Below, piece after piece: positions 5,385 through 11,507 of a DNA stretch of 11,507 bases. The position numbers and the translations under genes were made by a program. This DNA comes from Burkholderiales bacterium (lineage in GTDB: Bacteria; Pseudomonadota; Gammaproteobacteria; Burkholderiales; Casimicrobiaceae): NCBI GenBank assembly GCA_025354075.1, contig JANXNO010000610.1, forward strand, positions 1 to 11,507, in the 5' to 3' direction. The notes under the pieces are model-generated. The model searched no databases. It was not told the origin of the DNA and was given only the letters and a program-made list of their open reading frames with translations. Within the stretch, counting starts at the first letter, position 1, and each line of letters begins with the position of its first letter.

Positions 5385-7016
5385 ATGCAAGGCTTGATGC
5401 AACACCATCCGTTGATGATTTCCGGCGTGATCGAATTCGCCGCGATTTATCACGCGGACACCGAGGTCGTCTCGCGCCGCGTTGAGGGTGATATTCATCG
5501 CACCAACTACGCCGAAGTCAACCGGCGCGCCAAGCAGATCGCCAACGCGCTTGATGCAATGAATATCGCACAGTCGGCGCGCATCGGAACGCTGGCATGG
5601 AACGGATATCGCCACTTCGAGCTCTACTACGGCGTATCCGGTTCTGGGCGCGTGCTGCACACGGTCAACCCACGTCTGCATCCCGATCAACTGGCATGGA
5701 TCGTCAACCATGCCGAAGACGAAGTATTTGCGTTTGACATGACGTTTTTGCCGCTGGTGAAAGCGGTGGCGGCGAAGCTCACGACAGTCAAGCACTTCAT
5801 CGCGCTGTGCGACTCCGACAAATTGCCATCCGATTCCGGCATCCCTAATCTGATCAGTTACGAGGCATGGATCGGCGCGCAGTCCAGTGACTACCAATGG
5901 CCTGAGTTTGATGAAAACCTGGCGTCCAGCATGTGCTACACCAGCGGCACGACGGGGAATCCGAAAGGCGTGTTGTTCAGCCACCGCTCGACCATGCTGC
6001 ACGCGATGGCGGGCGCGGCGACCGACGTACTGGGTATCTGCTCGCGCGATTGCGTATTGCCAGTGGTGCCGATGTTTCACGTTAACGCGTGGGGTTTGCC
6101 GTACTTGATGCCTATGGTCGGCGCAAAAATCGTGTTCCCTGGCGCGCAACTCGACGGCAAATCCATCTACGAATTGTTCGAGCAGGAGAAAGTGACCTTC
6201 TCGGCGGGCGTACCTACGGTGTGGCAAATGCTGCTCTCTCACATGGACGCGAACGCGCTCAAACTCACCACGATGAAACGGACCGTGATCGGCGGCTCGG
6301 CCTGTCCGCCCGCGATGCTTGACGCCTTCCGCGACAAGCACGGCGTCACTGTGAACCACGCGTGGGGCATGACCGAAATGAGCCCGATTGGCACTTACGG
6401 GACGCTGAAGGGAAAACACACCGATGCCGACTGGCCAACCCAGCGCGCAATTCTGCTCAAGCAAGGCCGTGCGGTGTTTGGCGTTGACATGAAAATCGTG
6501 GACCCGGAAGGCAACGAGCTGCCGCGCGATGGCAAAGTATCTGGCGATTTGCTGGTGCGCGGCTCGTGGATCGTAAACGAATATTTCAAGGGCGAGGGCG
6601 GTACCATCGTCGATAAGGACGGCTACTTCGCCACCGGCGACGTGGGCACGATTGACCCCGATGGGTTCCTGCAAATCACTGATCGCAGCAAGGACGTGAT
6701 CAAGTCCGGCGGCGAATGGATTAGCTCGATTGACGTCGAAAACATCGCGATGGCGCATCCCGCAGTGATGATGTCGGCCTGCATCGGTATTCATCATCCT
6801 AAGTGGGATGAGCGTCCGATTCTCGTTGTCGTAAAGAAGCCGAACACGGACGTAACTGCACAAGAATTGCTGAATTTCTACGACGGTAAGATCGCAAAAT
6901 GGCAAGTGCCGGACGACGTGCAATTCGTCGAGGCGATTCCCCTGGGTGCGACGGGCAAGATGATGAAAGCCAAACTGCGCGAGCAGTTCAAGGACTACGT
7001 GTTGCCCGGCGCGTGA
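5385..7016 (+). CDS. Medium/long-chain fatty-acid (or carboxylic acid) CoA ligase, AlkK/DmdB type
   Basis: 543 residues, full length for the AlkK/DmdB branch of the ANL superfamily. It converts a carboxylic acid, ATP and CoA to acyl-CoA, AMP and PPi. Motifs: phosphate-binding [11 protein letters not shown] (185-195), [14 protein letters not shown] (A4 region, typical of this branch), A5 WGMTEMSP (327-334), [14 protein letters not shown] (A7), [16 protein letters not shown] (433-448, the A8 hinge, characteristic of AlkK/DmdB), and a C-terminal GATGKMMK with the catalytic Lys525. The start is [19 protein letters not shown], also typical of the branch. No signal peptide; cytoplasmic. Candidate substrates are medium-chain fatty acids or 3-methylmercaptopropionate-like acids, which sequence alone cannot separate. 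Monocistronic by appearance; 106 bases before the sugar transporter operon. Confidence 0.93.
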   Translation: MQGLMQHHPLMISGVIEFAAIYHADTEVVSRRVEGDIHRTNYAEVNRRAKQIANALDAMNIAQSARIGTLAWNGYRHFELYYGVSGSGRVLHTVNPRLHPDQLAWIVNHAEDEVFAFDMTFLPLVKAVAAKLTTVKHFIALCDSDKLPSDSGIPNLISYEAWIGAQSSDYQWPEFDENLASSMCYTSGTTGNPKGVLFSHRSTMLHAMAGAATDVLGICSRDCVLPVVPMFHVNAWGLPYLMPMVGAKIVFPGAQLDGKSIYELFEQEKVTFSAGVPTVWQMLLSHMDANALKLTTMKRTVIGGSACPPAMLDAFRDKHGVTVNHAWGMTEMSPIGTYGTLKGKHTDADWPTQRAILLKQGRAVFGVDMKIVDPEGNELPRDGKVSGDLLVRGSWIVNEYFKGEGGTIVDKDGYFATGDVGTIDPDGFLQITDRSKDVIKSGGEWISSIDVENIAMAHPAVMMSACIGIHHPKWDERPILVVVKKPNTDVTAQELLNFYDGKIAKWQVPDDVQFVEAIPLGATGKMMKAKLREQFKDYVLPGA

Positions 7017-7026
7017 AATTCATGGC

Positions 7027-7083
7027 GTGCGCCCTGGCGCACCCATCCTGCATGAAAAAAATGAGGGTGCTCGGAGCGCACCC
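7027..7083. promoter_or_regulatory. Cluster of alternative hairpins in the leader of the sugar-binding protein gene
   Basis: Three complementary segments: hairpin 1 is GTGCGC-CCTG-GCGCAC (7027-7042); hairpin 3 is GGGTGC (7065-7070) with GCACCC (7078-7083). The 3' arm of hairpin 1 overlaps GCACCC (7039-7044), which can instead pair with GGGTGC at 7065-7070, excluding both other stems. Read on the minus strand, hairpin 3 is followed by TCATTTTTTT, a terminator-like arrangement. On the plus strand no T run follows. It may mark the 3' end of the ligase transcript or a regulatory leader; the function is inferred. Confidence 0.4.
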
Positions 7084-7110
7084 CAGAAAAAATTACGAAA
7101 ATAAATCAAC

Positions 7111-7116
7111 AAGGAG
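7111..7116 (+). promoter_or_regulatory. Ribosome binding site of the sugar-binding protein gene
   Basis: AAGGAG, six bases before the ATG at 7123. It is stronger than anything ahead of the two permease genes, in keeping with high expression of the binding protein. Confidence 0.75.
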
Positions 7117-7122
7117 TGACTC

Positions 7123-8361
7123 ATGAAATTCAAAACTACCGCTGTTGCCATTGCCGCAGCTTCAATGATGGCGGGCGCTGCGTCTGCCGCGGAAGTCGAA
7201 GTGCTGCACTGGTGGACTTCCGGCGGCGAAGCCAAATCGGTCGCGGAGCTCAAGAAAATGATGGAAGCCAAGGGCCACGTGTGGAAAGACTTCGCCGTGG
7301 CCGGTGGTGCGGGTGACGCAGCGATGACCGCGCTCAAGGCGCGCGTGGTATCTGGAAACCCACCGACCGCTGCGCAAATCAAAGGCCCGTCTATTCAGGA
7401 ATGGGCGAAAGAAGGCTCCCTCGGCAGCATCAACGATGCGGCAAAAGACTGGGACAAACTGCTGCCCAAAGCGGTCGCCGACATCATGAAATACAAGGGT
7501 AATTACGTCGCTGCACCCGTCAACGTGCACCGCGTGAACTGGCTGTGGATCAATCAGGATGCGCTCAATAAAGCCGGCGGCAAAGCACCAACCAACTACG
7601 ACGAATTTTTTGCACTCGCCGACAAATTCAAGGCACAGGGTCTGGTTGCCATCGCGCACGGCGGACAGCCTTGGCAGGATGCAACGGTCTTTGAATCGGT
7701 CGTGCTTGGTGTTGGCGGCGCCAAGTTCTACAACGATGCGTTGGTGAAGCTTGATCCGACAGCGCTATCGAGCCCCACGATGCTCAAGTCGTTCGACACA
7801 CTCGCCAAAATCAAGACGTATATCGACAAGGACGCGTCCGGTCGCGACTGGAATCTGGCCACCGCCATGATCATGAACGGCAAGGGCGGCATGCAGTTCA
7901 TGGGCGACTGGGCCAAGGGCGAATTCACTGCGGCCAACAAAGTCAGCGGCAAGGATTACGCGTGCGTCGCAGCGCCGGGCACGGCTAACTCGTACACGTT
8001 CAACGTAGATTCATTTGCGATGTTCAACGTGAAAGCAGCGGACGCCAAAAAGGGTCAACTTGACCTCGCCACCGCGATCATGAGCCCGGAATTTCAGGAA
8101 GTGTTCAACCTGAACAAAGGCTCCATTCCGGTGCGCCCCGGTGTCAACAAGGCGAAGTTTGATGCCTGCGCCACGAAGTCGATGGCTGACTTTGACAGCA
8201 CGGCCAAGAGCGGAATGCTGGAACCCAGTTTCGCGCATGGTATGGCGCTGCCATCAGCAACGCAGGGTGCGATTGTCGATGTGATCGCCAAGTTCATGAA
8301 CTCGAATATGTCGAGCAAGGATGCGGTGGCAGCTTTGGTTAAGGCGGCTAAGACGAAGTAA
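7123..8361 (+). CDS. gtsA: Sugar ABC transporter substrate-binding protein, glucose/mannose GtsA type
   Basis: 412 residues. Signal peptide MKFKTTAVAIAAASMMAGAASA, cleaved near residue 22 or 23, giving a periplasmic protein. The mature start EVEVLHWWTSGGEAKSVAEL, then FAVAGGAGDAAMTALKARVV and GNPPTAAQIKGPSIQEWA, closely resembles the glucose-binding GtsA/GltB proteins of Pseudomonas. VNVHRVNWLWINQDAL, AHGGQPWQDATVFESV and GGMQFMGDWAKGEF (hinge and sugar-contact regions) also fit. Cys281 (DYACVAAPGT) and Cys349 (FDACATKS) are probably a disulfide pair. By family knowledge it captures glucose or a related hexose; exact specificity is inferred. First gene of a four-gene operon followed by two permeases and an ATPase, and separated from the first permease by a palindromic element of about 145 bases. 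Confidence 0.92.
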   Translation: MKFKTTAVAIAAASMMAGAASAAEVEVLHWWTSGGEAKSVAELKKMMEAKGHVWKDFAVAGGAGDAAMTALKARVVSGNPPTAAQIKGPSIQEWAKEGSLGSINDAAKDWDKLLPKAVADIMKYKGNYVAAPVNVHRVNWLWINQDALNKAGGKAPTNYDEFFALADKFKAQGLVAIAHGGQPWQDATVFESVVLGVGGAKFYNDALVKLDPTALSSPTMLKSFDTLAKIKTYIDKDASGRDWNLATAMIMNGKGGMQFMGDWAKGEFTAANKVSGKDYACVAAPGTANSYTFNVDSFAMFNVKAADAKKGQLDLATAIMSPEFQEVFNLNKGSIPVRPGVNKAKFDACATKSMADFDSTAKSGMLEPSFAHGMALPSATQGAIVDVIAKFMNSNMSSKDAVAALVKAAKTK

Positions 8362-8367
8362 CTGAAC

Positions 8368-8512
8368 TCCCTTCTCCCGCAAGCGCGTGCGACTACTTGC
8401 GCAAGCGTGCGGCGGGGGTTGGGGGTGAGGGTGGACGTCGCGTACGAGCCGTGTTGGTGAGTAACTCAGGCATCACAATCACCCTAACCCTCTCCCGCCT
8501 GCGGGAAAGGGA
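8368..8512. repeat. Composite palindromic intergenic element 1 (between gtsA and gtsB)
   Basis: GC-rich element filling most of the 177-base gap. Its ends are inverted: TCCCTTCTCCCGC (8368-8380) against GCGGGAAAGGGA (8501-8512), one base different in length. Inside are CTTGCGCAAG (8396-8405, a perfect palindrome), a G-rich strand GGCGGGGGTTGGGGGTGAGG (8411-8430), its C-rich partner CACCCTAACCCTCTCCCGCC (8480-8499), and a tight hairpin TCCCGC-CT-GCGGGA (8493-8506). It belongs to the same kind as element 2 at 9447-9564. Such elements are common between genes of beta- and gammaproteobacteria. It starts six bases after the gtsA stop, where it could protect the gtsA mRNA. Confidence 0.75.
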
Positions 8513-8538
8513 ACCTAACCTCGGCAGTTCATCTTCCC

Positions 8539-9420
8539 TTGATCTCTACGCCCTCCGCCGACCGCTGGCTCCCAAAGCTGGTTCTATCGCCAACCCTGGC
8601 GGCGAGTCTGATCTTTGTCTACGGTTTCATCCTGATCACTATAGCGCTCTCGTTCACCGAGTCGCGACTGCTACCCAACTCGGAATGGGCGGGCCTTGAG
8701 CGTTACGAGCAGTTGTTCGACAACGACCGCTTCTGGACTAGCGCCCAGAATCTTGCGATTTTCGGGACGCTGTTCATCGTGTTCAGCATGGTTGTCGGCT
8801 TGTTGCTAGCCGTCATGCTCGACCAGAAAATTCGCGGTGAAGGTTTTCTTCGTGCGATTTATTTGTATCCGATGGCTCTATCTTTCATCGTCACAGGCAC
8901 TGCATGGAAGTGGTTGCTCAATCCCGGACTGGGGCTTGAGCGCATCGTGCAGCAATGGGGTTGGACGAGTTTCACCTTCGACTGGCTGGTGAATCCGGAC
9001 AAGGCGATTTACACCGTGGTGATCGCAGGTGTGTGGCAGAGCGCGGGGTTCGCGATGGCGTTGTTCCTCGCCGGATTACGCGGTGTTGACAGCGAAATCA
9101 TCAAGGCGGCACAGGTCGATGGCGCGTCGTTGCCAACCATTTATCGGCGCATCATCATCCCGAGCTTGCGCCCGGTGTTTTTCTCGGTCACACTGATTCT
9201 CGCGCACATCGCAATCAAGAGTTTTGATCTGGTGATGGCGCTGACCGGCGGTGGGCCGGGGACCTCATCCGACGTGCCCGCGATCTTCATGTATCAGTTT
9301 TCATTCACGCGCGGACAATTGGGCGTGGGTGCCGCGAGTGCGGTCATGATGCTGATGACGATCATGGCGGTCATGGTGCCGCTAATGTACGCCGAGGCCA
9401 GAGCAGGGCGGGATCGATGA
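8539..9420 (+). CDS. gtsB: Sugar ABC transporter permease, GtsB type (MalF family)
   Basis: 293 residues in the inner membrane, with six predicted helices. RWLPKLVLSPTLAASLIFVY near residue 9 and FTESRLLPNSEWAGLERYEQ (39-58) match glucose-type GtsB permeases. The coupling loop to the ATPase is EIIKAAQVDGASLPTIYRRI (186-205) followed by IIPSLRP. LTGGGPGTSSDVPAIFMYQF is a hallmark of this family. The start is uncertain: the frame is closed upstream by TAA at 8485, no in-frame ATG lies between it and the conserved RWLPKL, and the only good candidate is TTG at 8539 without a Shine-Dalgarno. Element 1 ends 26 bases before it. Functions with GtsC as the channel heterodimer. Confidence 0.9.
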   Translation: MISTPSADRWLPKLVLSPTLAASLIFVYGFILITIALSFTESRLLPNSEWAGLERYEQLFDNDRFWTSAQNLAIFGTLFIVFSMVVGLLLAVMLDQKIRGEGFLRAIYLYPMALSFIVTGTAWKWLLNPGLGLERIVQQWGWTSFTFDWLVNPDKAIYTVVIAGVWQSAGFAMALFLAGLRGVDSEIIKAAQVDGASLPTIYRRIIIPSLRPVFFSVTLILAHIAIKSFDLVMALTGGGPGTSSDVPAIFMYQFSFTRGQLGVGAASAVMMLMTIMAVMVPLMYAEARAGRDR

Positions 9421-9446
9421 TCCGTATTTGTCGTTCATCGGTTTGG

Positions 9447-9564
9447 CCCCCTCTCCCCTTGCGGGAGAGGGTGGGGGTGAGGGGCGGGTTGACGCTGCAA
9501 ACGATGTTTGCTCTCCGATCCACGTGCCCCCTCACCCTAGCCCTCTCCCGCGAGGGGAGAGGGG
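9447..9564. repeat. Composite palindromic intergenic element 2 (between gtsB and gtsC)
   Basis: Two perfect 9-bp hairpins, each with a 5-base loop: CCCTCTCCC (9449-9457)/GGGAGAGGG (9463-9471) and CCCTCTCCC (9541-9549)/GGGAGAGGG (9555-9563). The whole left arm (about 9447-9485) is also an imperfect inverted copy of the right arm (about 9526-9564), including GGGTGAGGGG against CCCCTCACCC, so the region can fold as one long stem or as two. The spacer is about 40 bases. Translated in the gtsC frame it gives PSPLAGEGGGEGR and PHPSPLPRGERG, a peptide pattern often seen where this repeat type is read through. Intergenic between the two permease genes. Confidence 0.82.
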
Positions 9565-9586
9565 ACAGCTTGGCTGGTACTCCAAC

Positions 9587-10435
9587 ATGACTTTACTATC
9601 CCGACTGTTCTTGTACTTCGTTCTGCTTCTCGCAGCGTTCTACGCGCTCGCACCCATGTGGGTGATGTTGTCCACATCATTCAAGACGCTGGACGAAATC
9701 CGCGAAGGCAGCTTGATTGCGGCACCGCATGCGCCTACATTCGCCCCCTGGCTCAAGGCCTGGGGGACAGCGTGTTCGGGTGTGCGCTGCGATGGTTTGA
9801 AGCCGTTTTTTTTGAACTCACTGGTGATGACGATTCCTTCGGTGTTGATCTCAACGCTGGTCGGCGCGCTGAACGGTTACGCGCTTACCCATTGGCGGTT
9901 TCGCGGATCGGATGCGTTGTTCACGATGCTGCTGGTGGGTTGCTTTATTCCGTTTCAGGTGGTGCTGCTGCCTATGGCGAGGACGCTTGGGGCTATCGGC
10001 CTGTCGGACTCGGTGTTCGGTTTGATCTTCGTTCACGTGGTCTACGGCCTTGCGTTCACTACGCTGTTTTTTCGCAACTATTACCTCGGCGTTCCCGGTG
10101 AATTGATCAAGGCTGCGCGCGTCGATGGCGCAGGATTCTTCGTGATTTTCCGGCGTATTCTGATGCCCATCAGTGGACCCATTTTCATGGTGTGCGTGAT
10201 CTGGCAATTCACGCAGATATGGAATGATTTTCTATTTGGTGTGGTGTTCGCAGGCGCAGACTCACAACCCGTTACTGTGGCACTGAATAATCTCGTGCGT
10301 ACCTCAACCGGCGTCAAGGAATACAACGTCGACATGGCCGCGGCCATCATTGCCGGATTGCCGACGCTGTTTGTGTACATCGTGGCTGGCAAATATTTTG
10401 TGCGCGGGTTGACCGCTGGCGCAGTCAAGGGTTAG
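9587..10435 (+). CDS. gtsC: Sugar ABC transporter permease, GtsC type (MalG family)
   Basis: 282 residues from the ATG at 9587. Opens MTLLSRLFLYFVLLLAAFYA, a normal first helix, then LAPMWVMLSTSFKTLDEIRE and a periplasmic loop containing CSGVRCDGLKPFFLNSLVM, characteristic of glucose-type GtsC. The coupling loop is ELIKAARVDGAGFFVIFRRI (172-191) with LMPISGP. It ends with GLPTLFVYIVAGKYFVRGLT and AGAVKG, as in MalG-family permeases. The frame stays open upstream to 9428, but those 53 extra residues are only a translation of repeat element 2 and do not belong to the protein. There is no clear Shine-Dalgarno before 9587. Partner of GtsB; the ATPase gene begins nine bases after its stop. Confidence 0.92.
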   Translation: MTLLSRLFLYFVLLLAAFYALAPMWVMLSTSFKTLDEIREGSLIAAPHAPTFAPWLKAWGTACSGVRCDGLKPFFLNSLVMTIPSVLISTLVGALNGYALTHWRFRGSDALFTMLLVGCFIPFQVVLLPMARTLGAIGLSDSVFGLIFVHVVYGLAFTTLFFRNYYLGVPGELIKAARVDGAGFFVIFRRILMPISGPIFMVCVIWQFTQIWNDFLFGVVFAGADSQPVTVALNNLVRTSTGVKEYNVDMAAAIIAGLPTLFVYIVAGKYFVRGLTAGAVKG

Positions 10436-10441
10436 GTGGGG
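10434..10441 (+). promoter_or_regulatory. Ribosome binding site of the sugar transporter ATPase gene
   Basis: AGGTGGGG overlaps the gtsC stop codon and ends three bases before the ATG at 10445. It supports that start and translation coupled to gtsC. Confidence 0.6.
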
Positions 10442-10444
10442 TTC

Positions 10445-11507
10445 ATGGCAAGTCTCGGCATTCACAACATCCGCAAGACTTACGGCAAGAACGTCGAAGT
10501 TCTAAAGGGCATTAATCTCGACATCGCCGACGGCGAATTTCTGATTCTGGTCGGCGGCTCTGGTTGCGGCAAAAGCACGCTGCTCAACATGATCGCTGGA
10601 CTCGAAACCGTGACTGAGGGTGACATCACGATTGGCGGTAAACGCGTCAACGATTTGCCGCCCAAGGATCGCGACATCGCCATGGTGTTTCAGAGCTATG
10701 CGCTTTACCCGTCGATGAGTGTTCGCCAAAATATTGCGTTCGGATTGTCGCTGCGCAAAGTGTCGCAGGCCGAACAGGACGCAACGATTGCGCGCGTCGC
10801 GAAGTTGCTGCAAATCGAGCCGCTTCTGCACCGCAAGCCGGCACAACTCTCTGGCGGGCAACGTCAGCGTGTGGCGATGGGCCGTGCCCTCGCGCGCGAG
10901 CCACAAATTTTTCTATTTGATGAGCCGCTGTCGAACCTCGATGCCAAGCTGCGTGTAGAGATGCGCAGCGAAATCAAGCTGCTGCACAAACGCCTCGGCA
11001 TCACCACGGTGTATGTCACGCATGACCAGGTCGAGGCGATGACACTGGGCGACAAAATCGCCGTCATGAAAGACGGCGTGGTGCAACAGTTCGGCACGCC
11101 GAACGAGATTTACAGTCGACCCGTCAACACGTTTGTCGCGAGCTTCATGGGCTCGCCGCCCATGAATTTGATCCCGGTTACGCTCGCCGTGAACGACGGC
11201 GTGATGTGTGCGGAGTTTTCTGTCGGTGTCGCGGCCGACTGTGCCCCGGATCGCGTCGCCCGTTTGCCTCTGGTCGGCTTCAATTTGTCGGATTTGGAAA
11301 CGATTCCAGAGACAGGTACATCAGTCTTGCTGGGCCTACGTCCGGAGCACATGACCGATGCGGGCCGCATGCAGGGGCCCGGTTCCCACCATGGCGAGTT
11401 CGGCATGCGGGCGTTCCGCCACCATGCCACGCATCGCCGCAAGCAGTTCACGCAGTCCCTTTTCCGCTACCAGGCGGCCGACGTAAAGCACGAGTTCGGC
11501 GTCAGCA
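10445..11507 (+). CDS. gtsD: Sugar ABC transporter ATPase (UgpC/MalK/GtsD type), 3' part abnormal and cut by window edge
   Basis: Open to the window edge (354 codons). Cytoplasmic ATPase for the GtsBC channel. Intact motifs: Walker [10 protein letters not shown] (37-45), Q-loop [12 protein letters not shown] (Gln83), signature [15 protein letters not shown] (135-149), Walker B IFLFDEP (155-161), D-loop SNLD, and switch His193 in [46 protein letters not shown] and [12 protein letters not shown] lead into the C-terminal TOBE/MalK-like regulatory domain. From about residue 305 (base 11360) the sequence becomes [20 protein letters not shown] and further His/Arg/Gln-rich residues, unlike the family; the other strand there encodes a glycosyltransferase. 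The true protein (normally about 360 residues) therefore ends elsewhere. The gene call is certain up to that point. Confidence 0.9.
   Translation, partial: MASLGIHNIRKTYGKNVEVLKGINLDIADGEFLILVGGSGCGKSTLLNMIAGLETVTEGDITIGGKRVNDLPPKDRDIAMVFQSYALYPSMSVRQNIAFGLSLRKVSQAEQDATIARVAKLLQIEPLLHRKPAQLSGGQRQRVAMGRALAREPQIFLFDEPLSNLDAKLRVEMRSEIKLLHKRLGITTVYVTHDQVEAMTLGDKIAVMKDGVVQQFGTPNEIYSRPVNTFVASFMGSPPMNLIPVTLAVNDGVMCAEFSVGVAADCAPDRVARLPLVGFNLSDLETIPETGTSVLLGLRPEHMTDAGRMQGPGSHHGEFGMRAFRHHATHRRKQFTQSLFRYQAADVKHEFGVS
11358..11370. other. Probable chimeric junction at a small palindrome
   Basis: ATGCGGGCCGCAT is a 13-bp near-perfect palindrome (only the central base breaks symmetry). To its left the plus strand encodes the ABC ATPase; to its right the minus strand encodes a glycosyltransferase. 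The GT frame meets a stop (11338-11336) soon after crossing it, and the ATPase frame turns non-family at the same place. The exact breakpoint is uncertain by about 15 bases. Confidence 0.6.
11371..11506 (-). other. Glycosyltransferase family 4 (group 1) gene fragment
   Basis: Minus-strand translation from the right edge contains [16 protein letters not shown] followed by a helix ([11 protein letters not shown]) and [12 protein letters not shown]. This is the core of the GT4 nucleotide-sugar-binding domain: 'vGRl..eKGl..Ll.A', then '..a.L.ivG.GP'. About 45 residues are present; neither the start nor the true end is in the window. The frame runs into unrelated sequence and a TAG at 11338-11336. 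GT4 enzymes transfer sugars from nucleotide donors to polysaccharide or lipid acceptors. The fragment has no operon link to the sugar transporter and overlaps its 3' end head-on, so it is foreign to this locus by assembly error or rearrangement. Confidence 0.65.

Noticed and set aside
5352..6923. A 523-codon open frame on the minus strand
   Set aside because: It is antisense to the complete acyl-CoA ligase, whose motifs are all intact. The product is rich in His, Arg and Val with no domain I recognise, and long antisense frames are expected opposite GC-biased codons.
7162..7659. A 165-codon minus-strand frame
   Set aside because: Antisense to gtsA, with no recognisable domain.
8397..8699. 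A 100-codon plus-strand frame before and within gtsB
   Set aside because: It translates repeat element 1 and then overlaps gtsB out of frame. The GtsB frame has the family motifs.
8368..9564. The two palindromic elements as ends of one mobile unit carrying gtsB
   Set aside because: gtsB fits its operon and family position, each element is palindromic in itself, and there is no transposase or target duplication. Two independent repeat copies explain the pattern better.
11110..11451. A 113-codon minus-strand frame at the right edge
   Set aside because: It uses a different frame from the glycosyltransferase segment and is a shadow. The GT4 motifs are in the frame that enters at 11506.

Overview
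The window looks like a piece (possibly a whole short contig) of a betaproteobacterial genome, most likely from the Burkholderiales or a neighbouring order. This rests on the moderately high GC, the GC-rich codon third positions, the style of the GST, acyl-CoA ligase, ModABC and glucose-type ABC transporter proteins, and the palindromic intergenic repeats. Both ends cut through genes. No tRNA, rRNA, CRISPR array, phage gene or transposase gene was seen.

Layout. (1) 1-1404, minus strand: the start of an acyl-CoA synthetase, and upstream of it a glutathione S-transferase-family gene. A REP-like inverted pair lies between them. (2) 1405-4623, plus strand: a molybdate module, modE-like regulator then modA-modB-modC. 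A 26-bp palindrome fitting a ModE operator overlaps the predicted modA promoter. (3) 4624-5384: a convergent gap, a small exported DUF3617-like protein on the minus strand, and a short divergent gap. (4) 5385-7016: a complete medium/long-chain acyl-CoA ligase of the AlkK/DmdB type. (5) 7123-11507: a sugar ABC transporter of the glucose/mannose GtsABCD type (binding protein, two permeases, ATPase). The operon is interrupted by two GC-rich composite palindromic repeats, one before each permease gene. (6) About 11360-11507: the ATPase sequence stops matching its family. The opposite strand encodes a recognisable glycosyltransferase family 4 segment, so the right end is chimeric (assembly join or real rearrangement).

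How the genes work together. ModA captures molybdate in the periplasm, ModB carries it across the inner membrane and ModC powers transport; the ModE-like protein probably represses modABC through the operator. The Gts-type system would import glucose or a related hexose, with the repeats perhaps setting the ratio of binding protein to permease. The two acyl-CoA ligases point to fatty or carboxylic acid activation, but nothing here links them to the transporters.

No clearly new multi-gene system was found. The most useful observations are the chimeric right end, the ModE-type operator next to a regulator lacking the molybdate-binding domain, and the palindromic repeats inside the sugar operon, which also produce a false N-terminal extension on the second permease.
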